This document shows positions 17,248 to 25,903 of a DNA stretch of 64,000 nucleotides, piece by piece (position 1 is the first letter of the stretch; the number at the start of each line of letters is the position of its first letter). Under the pieces are notes generated by a model, which saw only the letters and a list, made by a program, of their open reading frames with translations, was not told the DNA's origin and searched no databases. Origin of the DNA: Pseudovibrio brasiliensis (GTDB taxonomy: Bacteria > Pseudomonadota > Alphaproteobacteria > Rhizobiales > Stappiaceae); the NCBI RefSeq assembly GCF_018282095.1, contig NZ_CP074128.1, positions 248,001 to 312,000 of the forward strand, written 5' to 3'. The translations under genes and the position numbers were made by a program.

Positions 17248-17730
17248 TTAACCTGCAGGTGCCTTATATGGTGGGACTTGGCGCAGGACCATGCCGTGTT
17301 TTTGGCCGGCTTTGTAGCCAAGGCTTGCGTAAAAGCCTTTGGCTCCGCGGTCCATTCCGGTGAGGAGCATGATTTTGTAGGCGTTGGCTTGCCAGGCCTC
17401 GTTGCGCAGGGTGTCCATGACCCTGCGGCCAAAGCCTCGGCCCCGGTAGGCTTGCAGGGTCACCACATTCTCAACAAGGCAGTACGGGCGTCCGCCATAA
17501 GTCATGTTGGGTAGAATATGAAGCGTGGCGCAGGAGACAATCTGGTCGTAAATTTCCAGTCCGAATACCATTGTTCCATCATGGTCCAGAAGCTTGGCAA
17601 AATGGGCATGCCCCTCCTCCCCGCTTGCCAGCGGAACGCCCTCTGTCAGCTCATGCAGGAGGGCGAGATAATCCTCATAGTCGTCAATGGTCAGGCGGCG
17701 GACGGTGATGGTGGGCGAGAGGACAGACAT
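17248..17730 (-). CDS. GNAT family N-acetyltransferase
   Basis: 160 residues from ATG 17730 (a GTG at 17742 is the alternative). The acetyl-CoA pyrophosphate loop appears as YRGRGFGRRVM, preceded by the beta-strand CLVENVVTLQ and followed by ANAYKIMLLTG and GFYASLGYKAG, the normal GNAT core. Substrate unknown. The last 12 codons lie in the right direct repeat; a second copy of this gene end, with its own stop, lies 1552 bp further downstream. The present C-terminus ends AlaGly where the remnant copy reads ValThr, so the protein end was re-supplied by the insertion. Confidence 0.88.
   Translation of the reverse strand: MSVLSPTITVRRLTIDDYEDYLALLHELTEGVPLASGEEGHAHFAKLLDHDGTMVFGLEIYDQIVSCATLHILPNMTYGGRPYCLVENVVTLQAYRGRGFGRRVMDTLRNEAWQANAYKIMLLTGMDRGAKGFYASLGYKAGQKHGMVLRQVPPYKAPAG
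17258..17293. repeat. right direct repeat: current 3' end of the GNAT gene
   Basis: Matches 15706-15741 at 34 of 36 positions in the same orientation. Together the copies bound a 1552-bp unit holding a single AT-rich membrane-protein gene, in the manner of attL/attR at a gene-end integration site. Confidence 0.75.
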
Positions 17731-17808
17731 AACGGGTTCCACTGAAAACGTGCAGCATGAAATATACGGGAAGTTTACCGCGAAGTTTTCCTGAGTCCCA
17801 GTCTCTCT

Positions 17809-18969
17809 CTATTGAGATTTGCTGCAAGCGGTTGCCACAGCGCGGGCGATAACCTGCTCTTCGTTGGTGGGGATGATCAGCACCCGCACCCGTCCGGTGC
17901 CGATTTCCGGTGCGTTGGCCTTGTTCTTTTCCTGATCAATGGTGATGCCCAAAAACTCCAGTGGTTCGCACACGTTGGAGCGCACCCGGGCGGAGTTTTC
18001 GCCCACTCCGGCGCTGAAGATGAGCGCATCGATGCCTTCAAGACTGGCGGCCATGGCGCCGACTTCCCGGCGGATCTGGTAACTGTAGTAGTTGATGGCC
18101 TGTTTGGCGAACAGCTCTTCGGAATGCTCCAGCACGCGCATATCGGAGGATTCTTCAGAGAGCCCCAGCAGGCCGCTGCGGCGGTAGATGATGGTTTCAA
18201 TTTCTTCCGGTGACAGCTCTTTTTCTTGCATCAGGTAGAGCATTACGCCCGGGTCCAGTCGCCCACAGCGTGTGCCCATGGGCAGGCCATCCACGGCAGA
18301 AAAGCTGGTGCTGGCGTTGATGGACCGACCCTCTTCCACTGCGCACATGGAGGCACCGTTACCCAGATGAGCAATCACGAGGCGTCCATTGGCGATATCG
18401 GGATACTCGCGGCGCAACTCGCTGCAGATGTAATCAAAAGAAAGCCCGTGGAAGCCATAGCGGCGCACGCCTTCCTCGTAAAAATGGCGCGGGATGGCGA
18501 ATGCGTCATTGGGAAAGGTGTGACCGGCATGAAAGGCCGTATCAAAACACCCGATCTGCAGCACGCCGGGAAACACCTGCTTGGCCGCGCGGATGGTTGC
18601 CAGACTGTAGGGTTGGTGCAGCGGGGCCAGCGGGATCAGCTGTTCCAGCTCCTGCATCACTTCAGAGGTCAGCTCTGTTGGTTTGTAAAACGCGTTGCCG
18701 CCATGGACGATGCGGTGGCCAATGCCAACCACGGCTTTGCCCTTCAGATAAGGTTCCACGCGGGTGAAGATGGAGACGACAGCTCCGGCATGATCAACGT
18801 GACCTAACTCCTCAACGATGTCTCCGTCAGGGGCCTTCATCTTCAAGCGGGCATGAGGACCAAGACGCTCAATGATGCCGGAGATGAAAAGCTCAGGCTC
18901 AGCCTGTGCTTTGTAAAGCGCAAACTTGACGGAGGATGAACCGGTATTGAGCGTAAAATAAAAACTCAT
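17809..18969 (-). CDS. ackA: acetate (acyl) kinase
   Basis: 386-residue ASKHA-family kinase converting acyl-phosphate and ADP to acid and ATP (or the reverse). Signatures: LNTGSSSVKFAL at the N-terminus, GHRIVHGG, GCFDTAFHAG, RYGFHGLS, IAHLGNGASM, GLPMGTRCGRLDPG and FSAGVGENS. ATG 18969 overlaps the stop of the MaoC-PTA gene by 4 bp; the longer frame to 19008 reads through the neighbour and is rejected. Last gene of a four-gene operon. Substrate could be acetate, propionate or butyrate. Confidence 0.95.
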   Translation of the reverse strand: MSFYFTLNTGSSSVKFALYKAQAEPELFISGIIERLGPHARLKMKAPDGDIVEELGHVDHAGAVVSIFTRVEPYLKGKAVVGIGHRIVHGGNAFYKPTELTSEVMQELEQLIPLAPLHQPYSLATIRAAKQVFPGVLQIGCFDTAFHAGHTFPNDAFAIPRHFYEEGVRRYGFHGLSFDYICSELRREYPDIANGRLVIAHLGNGASMCAVEEGRSINASTSFSAVDGLPMGTRCGRLDPGVMLYLMQEKELSPEEIETIIYRRSGLLGLSEESSDMRVLEHSEELFAKQAINYYSYQIRREVGAMAASLEGIDALIFSAGVGENSARVRSNVCEPLEFLGITIDQEKNKANAPEIGTGRVRVLIIPTNEEQVIARAVATACSKSQ

Positions 18970-20348
18970 GTTTTCTGGCTCGCAGCGTAAAGAAGCGCAA
19001 CAGCGCAAGACATCAAACGGGCCTTGTCGTCATCGGCACGGCTGGTGAGGATCACCGGACACCGGGCACCCATAACAACGCCGCATACCTGAGCATGGGC
19101 AACAAAGGCCAGTTCCTTCGCTAGCATATTGCCAGATTCCAGATTGGGCACAACCAGTACATCTGCCCTCCCTGCAACCAAGGAGGTGATGCCTTTGGTC
19201 ACCGCTGCATCAATGTCGATGGCGTTGTCCATGGCCAGTGGCCCATCAACAATGCCGCCTTTGATCTGGCCGCGTTCTGCCATTTTGGAAAGGATTGCCG
19301 CATCCAAAGTGGAGGGAATTTTGGTGTTCACCGTTTCCACAGCGGAAAGAATGCCCACTTTGGGCTGTTGTTGCCCCAGCGCCTGCGCCAGTTTGATGGC
19401 GTTCTGGACAATGTCCACCTTGGCTTCCAGATCTGGCGAGATGTTGATGGCCGCATCGCTGATGAACAGCAGATGGTCCAGTCCGGGAACGTCCATCACA
19501 AACACATGGCTGAGACGGTTGTCTGTACGCAGGCCAATGTCCCGCTTTACGATCTGGGCGAGCAGCACATCCGTGTGGAGCTGGCCTTTCATGATCGCCT
19601 GTGCCTTGCCCTCACGCACCATGGCCACTGCCTGCACCGCGGCTTGCGTGTGACCTGCCACATCAAGAATGGTGCAGTGGGCCAGGTCCTTGCCAAGTCG
19701 CTCAGCTGCATCCTCGATCTTGCCCCGGTCACCGATCAGGATTGGCTCGATCAGCGTGTTCTCAGCGGCCAGCAATGCACCGCCCAGGGACTTGCGGTCT
19801 TCTGGTGCGACGACGGCGGTGATAAGAGGCGGCAACGGTCGGGCGAGGTCCAGCAGGCGCTCAAAGTGCTCGTAACTGCGCACAGTCAGCCCCGGCAGGC
19901 TGACAGCCTTGGCGATCTTGCTGGTGCGCGGGGCGATGACTTCCGCCTCCCCTTCCACGATCTGCTGCCCATCAGCGCGTTCCACGGTGGTTTGCAGCTT
20001 CACCACATAATCCGGCAGCTTTTCGGTCACCTTCACCCGTGCTGTCAGGTGGTCCCCTTCATAAGCGCGGCCTAGAAAACGAAGGTTCTGGCTTTTATAA
20101 AGCGTGCCCGGCCCGGGCATCTGGTTGCCCAGCACGGCAGAGATCAGACTGGCGACCCACAGTGAGGGAGCAACGCCCTCAAAGTCCCCTTCCCCCTCCC
20201 GGTCTTCCTTGGGCAGGTGGATGGGGTTGAGATCGCCAGAGGCATGGGCGGAGACATAAAAGTCATCCGCTGAACAGGTGCGCTCATAGGTGGCTTCCAT
20301 GCCCACTTCGATCTGGTCATACGGCGTGTTTTTGTAGGTTGTTGTCAT
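18966..20348 (-). CDS. bifunctional MaoC-like hydratase / phosphate acyltransferase fusion
   Basis: 460 residues in two domains. Residues 1-150 form a MaoC-like hot-dog fold (DDFYVSAHASGDLNPIHL is the hydratase 2 motif with Asp and His). Residues about 165-460 are a phosphate acetyl/butyryltransferase (VIMKGQLHTD-like IMKGQLHTD, ISDAAINISPD, GGIVDGPLAMDNA, VVPNLESGNML). It would interconvert acyl-CoA and acyl-phosphate, feeding the acyl kinase encoded next, with which it overlaps by 4 bp. The start lies 8 bp after the DUF3141 gene. Fusions like this are known and labelled enoyl-CoA hydratase/phosphate acetyltransferase; the role of the MaoC part is uncertain. Confidence 0.93.
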   Translation of the reverse strand: MTTTYKNTPYDQIEVGMEATYERTCSADDFYVSAHASGDLNPIHLPKEDREGEGDFEGVAPSLWVASLISAVLGNQMPGPGTLYKSQNLRFLGRAYEGDHLTARVKVTEKLPDYVVKLQTTVERADGQQIVEGEAEVIAPRTSKIAKAVSLPGLTVRSYEHFERLLDLARPLPPLITAVVAPEDRKSLGGALLAAENTLIEPILIGDRGKIEDAAERLGKDLAHCTILDVAGHTQAAVQAVAMVREGKAQAIMKGQLHTDVLLAQIVKRDIGLRTDNRLSHVFVMDVPGLDHLLFISDAAINISPDLEAKVDIVQNAIKLAQALGQQQPKVGILSAVETVNTKIPSTLDAAILSKMAERGQIKGGIVDGPLAMDNAIDIDAAVTKGITSLVAGRADVLVVPNLESGNMLAKELAFVAHAQVCGVVMGARCPVILTSRADDDKARLMSCAVALLYAASQKT

Positions 20349-20356
20349 CTACTCAC

Positions 20357-22636
20357 CTACCCCCATTTGAGCGTTTTCTTCAGGCAATGCCAAAGTTCCA
20401 GCGAGGTGGGCGCCATGTCTTCCTCGTTGCCGATGATGTAGCTCACGGCTTTGTAGGCAAAGGTCTTGTCCTTCTCGTTTTTGAGTAACAGAGGCAGGGC
20501 GTTGTAACCCGCCTCCATCTCAAACCGTGCAATCAACGTCTGGTCGTGAATGAGGAAATTGCGTTCCTTCGGGTCCATGGACTTGAACGGCGCCCATGTG
20601 GTCAACACCTCGTTGAATCGCTCCAGCTTTTCGCCGCGCACCTCGGTGCGGGTGTCGGCAATCATCAGCACAATGCGCACGATGGCAGCGGCGGCCCCGC
20701 CTTTTTCGATCTTCTTCAGCGCGTTCTGAATGCTGGTCAGGCTGTGCAGATCCTGCATTGGCACCTTTGGTCTGCGGAAGGACAATGCCTTGCCGTATTC
20801 CACCGCCTGCGGAGACGCCCAGAAGGTGAGGAAGCTGTTTTCAATAAAGGCTTCGCGCATATCTTTCAGTGCATCCCAGCCGTACTCAATGCTGTCAGCC
20901 ACCATTTCCTCCCAGTAATGGAAGGGTGTTTTTGCCATATTGGGCTTGTGGTTCTGCTTCACCGCTGCTGCCGCCATGGTGGGCCAGAACATGAAGGGAT
21001 TGGTGGAAGCAAACGCACCGTTGGCGAGCCGCATAGGGTGCAGGCCGCGGGTTGCTTCTGCAGTTTGCTGGCTGTTCATGGTCTTCAGCACCGGGCCAAT
21101 GGTGCTGTCATACATGTCCTCCCAGCTCTCGGAAAAACGGGCCACACCGGCGAAAGCCTTTTCCTCATCTCGCTCGCCTGTTTCCAGCAACATCTCATCA
21201 ATGGTTTTGCGGGCAAAGCTCACCTTGAACTTGGCATCGCAGCCTTTGCCCTTCTGTTCTTCAATCTGCAGCTTATAGAGCCCTGGAGGCATGGCCTCGA
21301 TGGTCTTCAAGGTAGAGGCCACCTGCGTATGTTCCCGCTTGGCCACGCTGGAGGACACGAAGATGCCCAAGTGCCCGACCTGATCATGCAGCATGTACAG
21401 GATGCGTTGGCCGAGGATCTCAATCTCAGCCTCATCCGTATATGTGTCCGCAATCCAGTTGAGCGCCTGATCAGGCGGCGTGATGTTATCGCCGTAAGAG
21501 GAGAACACGATGATCGGCGACTTGATGGTCTTCAGGTCAATAGGCCGTCCGGGCTCCAGAAACGCTTCGTTCTTCGCCAGTTTGTTGCCGATGAAGAGGT
21601 TGTCCAGAATCCAGCGGAACTCCTCCTCGGTCATGTAATAAAAGCCGTTCCACCACTTCTGGAACTCTAGATAGCGTTCTTCACCGCTGTCGATACTGGT
21701 GTAAAGGTCATAGTACTTGCGGAACCAGTTGCGGCCCGGGTTCAGCATCTCAAAATTTTGCACCAAATTGGCGCCGTCAAAGACGCCATTGCCCAAATCT
21801 GCAGACAGCAGAGCTGGCACAATGCCACCGGTCAGGCCTGCGGAGTAGCGCATGGGGTCCTGCCCCATCTTGCCGCTCCAGTAGGACATGGGCGCACCGT
21901 TGAGCACGATCGGTCCCACCAGATCCGGATAAACCGCTGCCAGAATGGCTGTCGCCCATCCGCCCTGACAGTTGCCCACCACAATGGGTTTGGGGCTATC
22001 CGGATGGCGTGCGATGATCTCCCGCAGGAATGCGGCTTCTGCATGAGTGACATGCGACAGCTCTTGATGCGGTTCTGGCATCGGGTGGAAGGCGACGAAG
22101 TACACCGGATGGCCGTCGCGCAAGGCAACGCCGACCTGGCTGTCGTCCTTAAAGCCGCCGATGCCAGCCCCGTGTCCGGCGCGCGGATCGATGATCACAT
22201 AAGGGCGCTTCCAGTCGAGCACCTCCACCCCTTCAGGCGGAATGATCTTCAACAGCATGTAGTTGCAAGGACGTGGAAGGTTGCGGCCTTCCACAACGAC
22301 CTCATAATTATAGATGAGCACCGGAGGGCAGCCCTTGGCCATGTGGTCAAAGTAGGTGTCGCTGCTTTCGCGTAGGGCGTCCATAGTCAGGATCGCCCGT
22401 TCGCTGGACTCCTTCAGATAATGGGTCCAGGCATCCATGAGTTTCTTGGGCGTGTCATACGGCGCCCAGGCGGCGGCCAGCGCTTCGCCTTTGATCTTGG
22501 ACTTCTCCTGTTTCTTCTGGAAGTCCTTCATCAGGCGGGTGGAGCGCCGTGAGTTGGCAACCTGCAAAAACTGGTTTTGCTGCGCGAGGGCCTCAAAGTA
22601 CTGGGCAGTGCGCTGGGTAAAGAGTTCTACTTGCAT
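20357..22636 (-). CDS. DUF3141 protein, PHA-synthase-like alpha/beta hydrolase
   Basis: 759 residues. Central alpha/beta hydrolase fold with a cysteine nucleophile elbow GNCQGGW (Cys223), as in PHA synthases, plus a probable Asp383 (SSYGDNITPP) and His422 (DQVGHLG) completing a triad. The N-terminal 100 residues look helical, and the last 110 resemble a TerB-like helical domain (VRIVLMIADTRTEVRG, LIHDQTLIARFE). The family is uncharacterised; resemblance to PhaC suggests acyl-thioester chemistry on hydroxyacyl-CoA. It lies between the FabI-like reductase (19 bp) and the MaoC-PTA gene (8 bp), reinforcing acyl-CoA metabolism. Confidence 0.88.
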   Translation of the reverse strand: MQVELFTQRTAQYFEALAQQNQFLQVANSRRSTRLMKDFQKKQEKSKIKGEALAAAWAPYDTPKKLMDAWTHYLKESSERAILTMDALRESSDTYFDHMAKGCPPVLIYNYEVVVEGRNLPRPCNYMLLKIIPPEGVEVLDWKRPYVIIDPRAGHGAGIGGFKDDSQVGVALRDGHPVYFVAFHPMPEPHQELSHVTHAEAAFLREIIARHPDSPKPIVVGNCQGGWATAILAAVYPDLVGPIVLNGAPMSYWSGKMGQDPMRYSAGLTGGIVPALLSADLGNGVFDGANLVQNFEMLNPGRNWFRKYYDLYTSIDSGEERYLEFQKWWNGFYYMTEEEFRWILDNLFIGNKLAKNEAFLEPGRPIDLKTIKSPIIVFSSYGDNITPPDQALNWIADTYTDEAEIEILGQRILYMLHDQVGHLGIFVSSSVAKREHTQVASTLKTIEAMPPGLYKLQIEEQKGKGCDAKFKVSFARKTIDEMLLETGERDEEKAFAGVARFSESWEDMYDSTIGPVLKTMNSQQTAEATRGLHPMRLANGAFASTNPFMFWPTMAAAAVKQNHKPNMAKTPFHYWEEMVADSIEYGWDALKDMREAFIENSFLTFWASPQAVEYGKALSFRRPKVPMQDLHSLTSIQNALKKIEKGGAAAAIVRIVLMIADTRTEVRGEKLERFNEVLTTWAPFKSMDPKERNFLIHDQTLIARFEMEAGYNALPLLLKNEKDKTFAYKAVSYIIGNEEDMAPTSLELWHCLKKTLKWG

Positions 22637-22655
22637 AATCTACCTCGGTGCCTGC

Positions 22656-23420
22656 CTAGCCAATGATGCGGTAACCGCCGTCAATGGGGTGAACCACACC
22701 CGTGATGTTGCGGGCTTCATCACTGGCCAGAAAGGCGGCATAAGCGCCAATGTCTTCAATGCTTGCGAGTTTTCGTGTGGGCGCGCGCTCCGTGGCGTCT
22801 GCCAGCATTTCGTCAAAACTGGCGATGCCGCTTGCAGCACGTGTGGCCAACGGGCCGGGGGACAGCGCGTTGACGGAAATCCCCTTCTGGCCCAGCTCTG
22901 CCGCCACATAGCGTGTGATGCTTTCCAGCGCGGCTTTCACCGGACCCATGATGTTGTAGTGGCTGATCACCTTTTCCGAGCCGTGGAAGGTCACGGTCAT
23001 CACGCTGGAGCCCGGCGGCATCAGCGGTTCGGATTTGCGGATCAGGCGCAGGAAGGAGTGCACAGAGATGTCCATGGCCACGCCAAATCCCTCTGCCGAG
23101 CAATCCACCACCCGGCCATGCAGGTCTGCCTGCGGGCAAAAGGCGATGGAATGGAGCAGAATATCCAGCGAGCCCCAGACCTTTTCGATCTGCTCATACA
23201 GGGCATCCACCTGCTCGGGCTGGGTTACATCCAGCGGCGCAAAAATGGCGGCGTTGGCTTCTTCTGCCAGCGGGGCCACATGCTTTTTTGCTTTGTCATT
23301 CAGGTATGTAAGTGCCAGTTCCGCACCCTGAGCCTTCATGGCTTTGGCGCATCCCCATGCAATGGACTGGCTGTTTGCCACCCCAACAATAAGGGCTTTC
23401 TTGCCCTTCAATGAAAACAT
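22656..23420 (-). CDS. enoyl-ACP reductase FabI-like (SDR)
   Basis: 254 residues with the FabI cofactor motif GVANSQSIAWG (13-23) and catalytic Tyr155-x6-Lys162 (YNIMGPVKAALE). NADH-dependent reduction of enoyl thioesters is the family reaction. The second conserved Tyr of FabI (E. coli Tyr146) is Phe145 here, and several active-site loop residues differ, so this may be a paralogue working on enoyl-CoA in this operon rather than the housekeeping fatty-acid enzyme. It is the first gene of fabI-DUF3141-pta-ackA; I leave the symbol blank for that reason. Confidence 0.88.
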   Translation of the reverse strand: MFSLKGKKALIVGVANSQSIAWGCAKAMKAQGAELALTYLNDKAKKHVAPLAEEANAAIFAPLDVTQPEQVDALYEQIEKVWGSLDILLHSIAFCPQADLHGRVVDCSAEGFGVAMDISVHSFLRLIRKSEPLMPPGSSVMTVTFHGSEKVISHYNIMGPVKAALESITRYVAAELGQKGISVNALSPGPLATRAASGIASFDEMLADATERAPTRKLASIEDIGAYAAFLASDEARNITGVVHPIDGGYRIIG

Positions 23421-23665
23421 GTGGCCGTTACCCTACTCGTTGAACCCGGTGATGTGAAAGGAAAACAACAAGACTTAGGAATAGCTATACAGGAGAAATA
23501 AGGAAAACCAAGGTGCGAAATCTAGTAAATGAAATGGCTATTCGGAATATTCAAAGAGTGACTATTTATGTAACTAAGTAGTTTTGTAATAAAATTAGAT
23601 TTTCTGTTGTTTAGGTAGCTTTGGCGGGACGTAAAGCCCATCAACGGCCTGCGCTGCCCAAAGCA

Positions 23666-23695
23666 ATGCCCCGAGTGATCTCCACCTCGGGGCAT
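23666..23695 (-). terminator. hairpin after the DadA-like oxidoreductase gene
   Basis: A perfect 10-bp stem (23666-23675 with 23686-23695) lies just past the stop of the minus-strand gene; the following tract is TTGCTTTGGG on that strand. Confidence 0.55.
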
Positions 23696-23702
23696 AACTG
23701 CT

Positions 23703-24764
23703 CTAAACCACCGATCTGGACAGGGCCTGTTCCGTAATTTGGTTGCAGATTTTTTCTGCGATCAAGGGGGCGAGGATGACGCCGGGGTGGCTGCCTGCGA
23801 CGAAGGCGTTGGTAAAGCCGTTGATGGGGCGGGCCAGAGGCTCAGTGGAGTGGCTGGCGGGGCGCTGGCCGACCTGAATGGACAGCAGTTCTACCTGACC
23901 GGCGCTGGTGAAGGTGTCTTTAACGGCCTGCACCAGCCGCGCGCCCATACGCTCCAGCTCGGCGGGATCATCCGTTTCCGGTGGATTTTCGGCCAGTGCG
24001 AAGTTGCCCAGACCCAGGCTGCGCATCTCGATATCCGGCGTTAGCAGCACAGGGGTGAACTCCGGCAGTTCTGCGCTGATCTCAATATACGTGGCAGGTG
24101 AGGTGTAAAGGCCGTGGTTCGGCTCATAGGGAGCGATCAGACCGCCATTGCTGCCGCCCGTTGCCAGTACGGTGAAGTCGCTGGCTAAGACCTCGTCATT
24201 CATGCGGATGCCGTTGCAGTGGTGATCGGTGATATCCAGCGCATTGACTGAGCTGTTCAGCACCACCTCTCCGCCCAGACGGGTCAGAGCATCAACCAGC
24301 TTTTCGATGACTTTAGGCGGGTACCAGCAGACATCCTCTTCTGAATAGGCTGCAAACTCTGGCGGATTGGTGAGCGCGGGCAAAAGGTCCTGAAGTTCCT
24401 GCTTGCTCATGAGGCGCGTGCGAGTGCCTGCCTGCTGTTGACGGTCAATCAGGTCTTGCGTTTCTTCCGGTGTTGCGCGCCAGACGATGGCGCCGTTGTT
24501 GGCTCCAAACAGAGCGCCGTCAAACTCAGTATTCAATGCCTTGTAGCGCGCCATGCCATCGGTCAGCAGGGGAAACAGCTCAGGATTCTCAATAGGATCA
24601 TTGGCGATGTGGCCAATCCAGCCAAAGGAAGTACGTGAGACATCTCCGCCCACACAGTGGTTTGCATCAAACAAAGTGACTTTGAAACCCAGACGCGCGA
24701 GCTTGTACGCGATCATTGCTCCGGTGATGCCGGCGCCGACCACGTTAACGCTTAAATTATGCAT
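23703..24764 (-). CDS. FAD-dependent oxidoreductase, DAO/DadA-like
   Basis: 353 residues with an N-terminal Rossmann fold VVGAGITGAMIAYKLARLG and FDAN acidic end, a SFGWIGH segment, and a C-terminal FAD-binding end FVAGSHPGVILAPLIAEKI. The D-amino acid oxidase/glycine oxidase superfamily oxidises amines or amino acids to imines. It is monocistronic as far as visible, with a terminator after it and about 200 bp before the next gene. Substrate unknown. Confidence 0.88.
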   Translation of the reverse strand: MHNLSVNVVGAGITGAMIAYKLARLGFKVTLFDANHCVGGDVSRTSFGWIGHIANDPIENPELFPLLTDGMARYKALNTEFDGALFGANNGAIVWRATPEETQDLIDRQQQAGTRTRLMSKQELQDLLPALTNPPEFAAYSEEDVCWYPPKVIEKLVDALTRLGGEVVLNSSVNALDITDHHCNGIRMNDEVLASDFTVLATGGSNGGLIAPYEPNHGLYTSPATYIEISAELPEFTPVLLTPDIEMRSLGLGNFALAENPPETDDPAELERMGARLVQAVKDTFTSAGQVELLSIQVGQRPASHSTEPLARPINGFTNAFVAGSHPGVILAPLIAEKICNQITEQALSRSVV

Positions 24765-24970
24765 AAATGCCTCAGTTCAGAACATGAACCGGTCAGCACG
24801 AACATGCTGAACGGCAAGAAAAATCAAAGAAATGGCTTTGGCTGACCCTAACGAACTGGTCTGTGCAGCGGAACCGCTCTCCTGAAAAATAAGAGGGTAG
24901 TGATATATTTGCAGCGCCTAATATAGGCAGGGCGATTCCGGTAAACGGATGATGCCACGTAAAAGGCGCT

Positions 24971-25903
24971 CTAGAGAATATTTGCAACAGAGTCGGAGCT
25001 CAAAAACGTGGTTTTCATCCTGCTACCAATGCTGCTTAACATTCGCAGGGTATGGTCCGGTTCGGCCCGCAAATGGTTTAGGAAGGCGTCTTTCGGCATC
25101 AGCATCGTTTGTAGACGAGATTTTGCAATCACATCGACAGACTGAGCATCATCGGTCAAAAGAGCTAATTCGCCAAAAACTTGCCCCTCGCCCAAAACGC
25201 CCAGAACATCACCAGAAGTGGCATGGCGCACTTCCGCCTCGCCTTCAATGATCACAAAAGCCGCGTCTCCCTTTACACCAGCCGGCAAAACAGTTTCGCC
25301 CTTGCCAAACAGCATATACTCATAAGATTGCAAGAAATTATAGAGTTGGGTGCGTTGCGCAAACGTTTGAAGATTGTCCGCCAAGTCTCTCATATCCAAC
25401 ATCATAGGGATGAAGTTCCCCCCCAAGTGTGGGGCGTATTGCATAGCCCCGACAGGCTTGAAACCGACACGGGCTACAAGTTTGCTGATGGCCGGGTTCG
25501 TTGGCGCGATGACATGCGTAATATCGTTTGAAACGGCGAAAACCGCCGATAACGAGATCAGGTGCAGTGCAACACCGAGCGAGCGCTGTGCTTCACGAAC
25601 ACAGAACATGCCCACACTCATCATATTGACGTTCTCTTTTGGCAGGTGCTGACGAAAATCGTAATAATTATCCGCCGGGACGCCAGCAGGGGAATCGACG
25701 TTAATCCTTAGCGCGCCGATAATCTTGTCGTCTCGCATCGCCAACATGTTTCGCGTGGTCGATAGCGTGTCGAACTTGTCAACAATCCTCTGGTCGTTGG
25801 TTGGTTGAAACAGCTTTTCCTGCAAACAGAACACGTCATAACGCAACTTCAGAATGCTATCGATCTGTTCTGGATCTGTGGTGATGTTCACTCGAATGGG
25901 CAT
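24971..25903 (-). CDS. N-acyltransferase (FeeM/autoinducer-synthase-like GNAT) fused to a cyclic-nucleotide-binding domain
   Basis: 310 residues in two parts. Residues 1-160 look like the GNAT-fold subgroup of LuxI/FeeM acyl-amino-acid synthases: KLRYDVFCLQEKL near the start, KFDTLSTTRNMLAMRDDKIIG, a central VGMFCVREAQRSLGVAL helix-strand unit, and a late Tyr/Pro-rich strand. Residues about 190-290 are a cNMP-binding (CAP-like) beta-barrel: LFGKGETVLPAG, FVIIEGEAEVRH, GEGQVFGELALL. Acylation gated by cyclic nucleotide or another CAP-domain ligand is the inference. The gene overlaps the upstream methyltransferase gene by 16 bp, so the two should act together. Neither substrate nor ligand is known. 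Confidence 0.75.
   Translation of the reverse strand: MPIRVNITTDPEQIDSILKLRYDVFCLQEKLFQPTNDQRIVDKFDTLSTTRNMLAMRDDKIIGALRINVDSPAGVPADNYYDFRQHLPKENVNMMSVGMFCVREAQRSLGVALHLISLSAVFAVSNDITHVIAPTNPAISKLVARVGFKPVGAMQYAPHLGGNFIPMMLDMRDLADNLQTFAQRTQLYNFLQSYEYMLFGKGETVLPAGVKGDAAFVIIEGEAEVRHATSGDVLGVLGEGQVFGELALLTDDAQSVDVIAKSRLQTMLMPKDAFLNHLRAEPDHTLRMLSSIGSRMKTTFLSSDSVANIL

Noticed and set aside
19368-20075. 235-codon plus-strand frame over the MaoC-PTA gene
   Set aside because: Shadow of the conserved phosphotransacylase domain.
20546-21670. 374-codon plus-strand frame over the DUF3141 gene
   Set aside because: Long, but antisense to a conserved gene with a clear catalytic motif; composition is shadow-like.
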